Assembly: GCA_964489425.1 (NCBI GenBank) | Contig: CAZAYP010000009.1 | Location: 38,349-102,348 of the forward strand | DNA length: 64,000 bases | Reading direction: 5' to 3' | DNA from: CAZAYP01 sp964489425 [NCBI: uncultured Verrucomicrobiota bacterium] | Lineage (GTDB): Bacteria; Verrucomicrobiota; Kiritimatiellia; RZYC01 | Shown: positions 62,091-64,000 of the stretch, piece by piece | Layout: each line of letters starts with the position of its first letter | Numbering within the stretch: position 1 is the first letter of the stretch | Notes under the pieces: model-generated | What the model was told of the DNA's origin: nothing | The model's input: only the letters and a program-made list of their open reading frames with translations | Databases searched by the model: none | Program-made: the position numbers and the translations under genes

Positions 62091-62609
62091 ATGGCAGTAT
62101 TGACCGCAACGCAGTCGCAGAGAATGTTCGACACCGGCCCCGAGCTGGCGCCCAGGGGCACGTTCGTGGCCACCTGCATCGACATCCGGGACCAGTTCGG
62201 CGTCGAGCGCAGGAAGTACCAGTCGGACGAGATGGAAACCGTGAACCTGACGGCGTTCCTGTTCGGGTTCCGCGACAAGGCCGGCAAGCCGTTCATGATC
62301 GCGTCACGCTCGTTCCGCATCAGCGGCAATGAGAAAAGCAACCTGATCGCGTTCCTGAAGTCCTGGCTGGGAGAGTCGCCGCGCATGGGATGGGATTACA
62401 TGGATCTGAAGGGCCGCAAGGCGCTGATCTCGGTGGATCACACACCATCCAAGAAGACGCCCGGACTGTTGTTTGCCGACATTGTCAGCATCAGCCCGCT
62501 GCCCGAGGGATTCCTGCAGCCGCCGCCGGTGGTCGCCACCGGCCCGGCGCCTGTGGCCCAGCCTGTGCCGGCCGCAGTCGAGGCCGAGAGCGAACCGCTG
62601 CCGTTCTGA
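62091..62609 (+). CDS. Putative single-stranded DNA-binding protein of the element
   Basis: 172 residues; AAAGGAG upstream of ATG 62091. A beta-rich N-terminal domain (FVATCIDIRDQFGVER, VNLTAFLFGFRDKAGKPFMIASRSFRIS, RKALISVDHT) could be an OB-like fold. A Pro/Ala linker follows, then an acidic hydrophobic tip, ESEPLPF, which strongly resembles the SSB C-terminal tip (DDDIPF) that recruits replication proteins. Position between resolvase, nuclease and primase genes fits. No sequence family is assigned. Confidence 0.65.
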   Translation: MAVLTATQSQRMFDTGPELAPRGTFVATCIDIRDQFGVERRKYQSDEMETVNLTAFLFGFRDKAGKPFMIASRSFRISGNEKSNLIAFLKSWLGESPRMGWDYMDLKGRKALISVDHTPSKKTPGLLFADIVSISPLPEGFLQPPPVVATGPAPVAQPVPAAVEAESEPLPF

Positions 62610-62670
62610 ACAACCAACAACCAGCGGGGACCGGTTGGCCCGGTCCCCGCGCAACTTCCAGGAGAACGAT

Positions 62671-63492
62671 ATGGCTATTCTGACCACCGGCAGAACTTTC
62701 AAGACATCGCATTGGTACACGCCGGACGGCAAACCGGCCCACCAGCAGGCGGCCCGCGATGGCCGGGGCCAGCGCCCCACCCGCATCGCGGACGCAGTCC
62801 GGCTGGGGCTGCTTCCTTCAGTCACGTCCATCCTCTCGATCTTCGACAAGCCCGGCCTGAACAACTGGAAGGTCAGCCAGGCCGTGCTAGCGGCCGGCAA
62901 CACGCCGCGCCAGCAGGATGAATCCATCGAGTACTGGAGCCAGCGCGTCATGGACACGGCGTTCAAGCAGGTCGAGGACGCCGCCGACCTGGGCTCGCAA
63001 ATCCATGCCGCGCTGGAAGCCGCCATGGCGGGCGACCCGTATGACGACGCGCTGCGCGTCCACGTGGCGCCCGTGCTGGCGTGGAAAGACAAGACCGGCA
63101 TCGAAATCGTGGAGCGCGAGAAGGTGCTGGTCAATGCCGCCGAGGGCTACGCCGGCTGCGCGGACGTGTTGTTCCGCTGGGGCCAGCGCGGCATCGGCGT
63201 GCTGGATTACAAGACCCGCAAGACCAGGCCTGGCGAACAGGTCACGCCTTACGACGGCCAGGGCATGCAACTGGCGGCCTATGCCGCCGCGCACTACGGC
63301 GAACAGGAACTGCCGCGTGTGCTCGCGGCCAACATCTTCATCAGCACCACGGAGCCGGGACGCATGGAAGTCTGCAAGCACGAAGACATTCCCGCGCTGT
63401 ACGAGGCTTTCAAGCATGCCTGCGCCCTTTGGCGCCATATCAAGGGGTATGACCCCCGCAAATCACTGAACATGGAGGTTGGTCGTGGCTAA
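62671..63492 (+). CDS. PD-(D/E)XK nuclease (RecB/Cas4-like) of the element
   Basis: 273 residues from ATG 62671 (GGAG 7 nt upstream). Motif order: LGSQIHAALEAAM (conserved His), AGCADVLFRW (Asp) and GIGVLDYKTRKTRPG (D-Y-K, the QxxxY-type being GQGMQLAAYAAA). This is the typical RecB-like nuclease arrangement for phage recombination exonucleases. It is likely to work with the SSB-like protein in recombination-dependent replication. It overlaps the next gene by 8 nt. Confidence 0.85.
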   Translation: MAILTTGRTFKTSHWYTPDGKPAHQQAARDGRGQRPTRIADAVRLGLLPSVTSILSIFDKPGLNNWKVSQAVLAAGNTPRQQDESIEYWSQRVMDTAFKQVEDAADLGSQIHAALEAAMAGDPYDDALRVHVAPVLAWKDKTGIEIVEREKVLVNAAEGYAGCADVLFRWGQRGIGVLDYKTRKTRPGEQVTPYDGQGMQLAAYAAAHYGEQELPRVLAANIFISTTEPGRMEVCKHEDIPALYEAFKHACALWRHIKGYDPRKSLNMEVGRG

Positions 63493-64000
63493 CCAGAACA
63501 TCATTCCGCCCAACATCAATGACCTGAGCCTGATCGAGGCCGCCCGCTATTACCGCGAGCACCTCGGCTGGACCGTCCACCCGCTCTACGGCCCGGCGCG
63601 GGGCGATGAGCAGGAGCGCGGCAAACGCCCTGTGCTGAAGGGCTGGCCGCGCCTTGCGCCGGCGGCGGTCACGCCGGCTTTTATTGAGCGGCACTTCGGC
63701 AACGACAGCCAGCACAACCTCGGCAAGGTCAACCGCCTGCCGGAACTGACCATTGACCTGGACTCCAAGCCGGACCAGGGCGCCAGCGTCATGGCCTGGG
63801 ACGCCTCCTGCGAAGCGCTGCGCGCGGCGCCCTGCGAACGCACGGCCGGCGGCTTGCACTATCACCTCGTCTGCGAAGACGTGCCCGCGGCCGTCATCGC
63901 CGCCGCCGGCAAGGAGCGCAAGCTCAAGGGCAACCTGACCGACAAGGTTTCCTTCGAGCTGTTCCTGGGCGGCAACATCGTTCTGGCGCCGTCGCGCCAC
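63485..64000 (+). CDS. Bifunctional primase-polymerase (prim-pol), 3' end beyond window
   Basis: 172 residues in view, open at the right edge. GGAGG 6 nt before GTG 63485 decides the start. The prim-pol domain shows ARYYREHLGWTVHPLYGP, the metal-binding TIDLDSK (DxD), the sugar-choosing TAGGLHYHLVC (GGxHYH) and the partial VLAPSRH at the edge (cf. VxxPSxx). A helicase domain probably follows outside the window. It would start replication of the integrated element, which therefore is phage- or plasmid-like rather than a simple island. Confidence 0.85.
   Translation, partial: MANQNIIPPNINDLSLIEAARYYREHLGWTVHPLYGPARGDEQERGKRPVLKGWPRLAPAAVTPAFIERHFGNDSQHNLGKVNRLPELTIDLDSKPDQGASVMAWDASCEALRAAPCERTAGGLHYHLVCEDVPAAVIAAAGKERKLKGNLTDKVSFELFLGGNIVLAPSRH

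Overview
The window is GC-rich DNA from a Gram-negative bacterium of the PVC type. Kiritimatiellota or a related Verrucomicrobiota lineage is my best guess. The guess rests on giant secreted parallel beta-helix proteins, abundant small palindromic elements and the overall gene style; no single marker gene decides it.

Positions 1-36,663 are dominated by a family of very large exported proteins built from beta-helix rungs (one Asn-Cys and one Gly-Gly-Gly step per rung), PKD, IPT/TIG, ASPM/Hydin-like and fibronectin-like modules. Individual members carry a clan CD cysteine peptidase (14,337-20,468), a GH18 glycosidase-like domain (23,515-27,384) or BNR-type propeller repeats (2,549-8,110). Four of them end in the same tail, GWLRxxALPWLMLL. 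Two others share a different C-terminal module. Three of the genes carry, just inside the reading frame, two or three copies of the palindrome TTTTCCAANCATTGGAAAA spaced exactly 31 nt apart. Between the giants lie a two-component system with a TPR lipoprotein-like partner (8,391-12,503, minus), a xanthine-permease-like NCS2 transporter, a PIN-domain toxin with a small partner gene, and a LuxR-type regulator.

Positions 37,131-44,724 hold a secreted C10 (streptopain-like) peptidase, a rhomboid protease, a minus-strand hydrolase-rsmG-rRNA methyltransferase run, a small exported protein and a D-2-hydroxyacid dehydrogenase. Positions 44,903-50,254 form a tight plus-strand operon: a MotA/ExbB-like channel with a coiled-coil tail, an exported propeller-like protein, two ExbD-like proteins (one lacking the membrane Asp) and a YkgJ-like cysteine-cluster protein. 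I regard this as the best candidate for an undescribed molecular machine here.

Positions 50,583-56,889 (minus) carry a hybrid PAS histidine kinase, an exported Cache-like protein, MutS and a small cysteine-rich protein. A NamZ/DUF1343-like gene then precedes tRNA-Val(CAC). Directly after this tRNA begins an integrated mobile element: a tyrosine recombinase with an inserted helix-turn-helix region, an unknown early gene, an excisionase-like gene, a RuvC-like resolvase, an SSB-like protein, a PD-(D/E)XK nuclease and a primase-polymerase that runs off the right edge.

Short dispersed elements are frequent: two 203-bp elements with terminal inverted repeats, three copies of a roughly 180-210-bp element sitting at gene 3' ends, and several single palindromic repeat zones.
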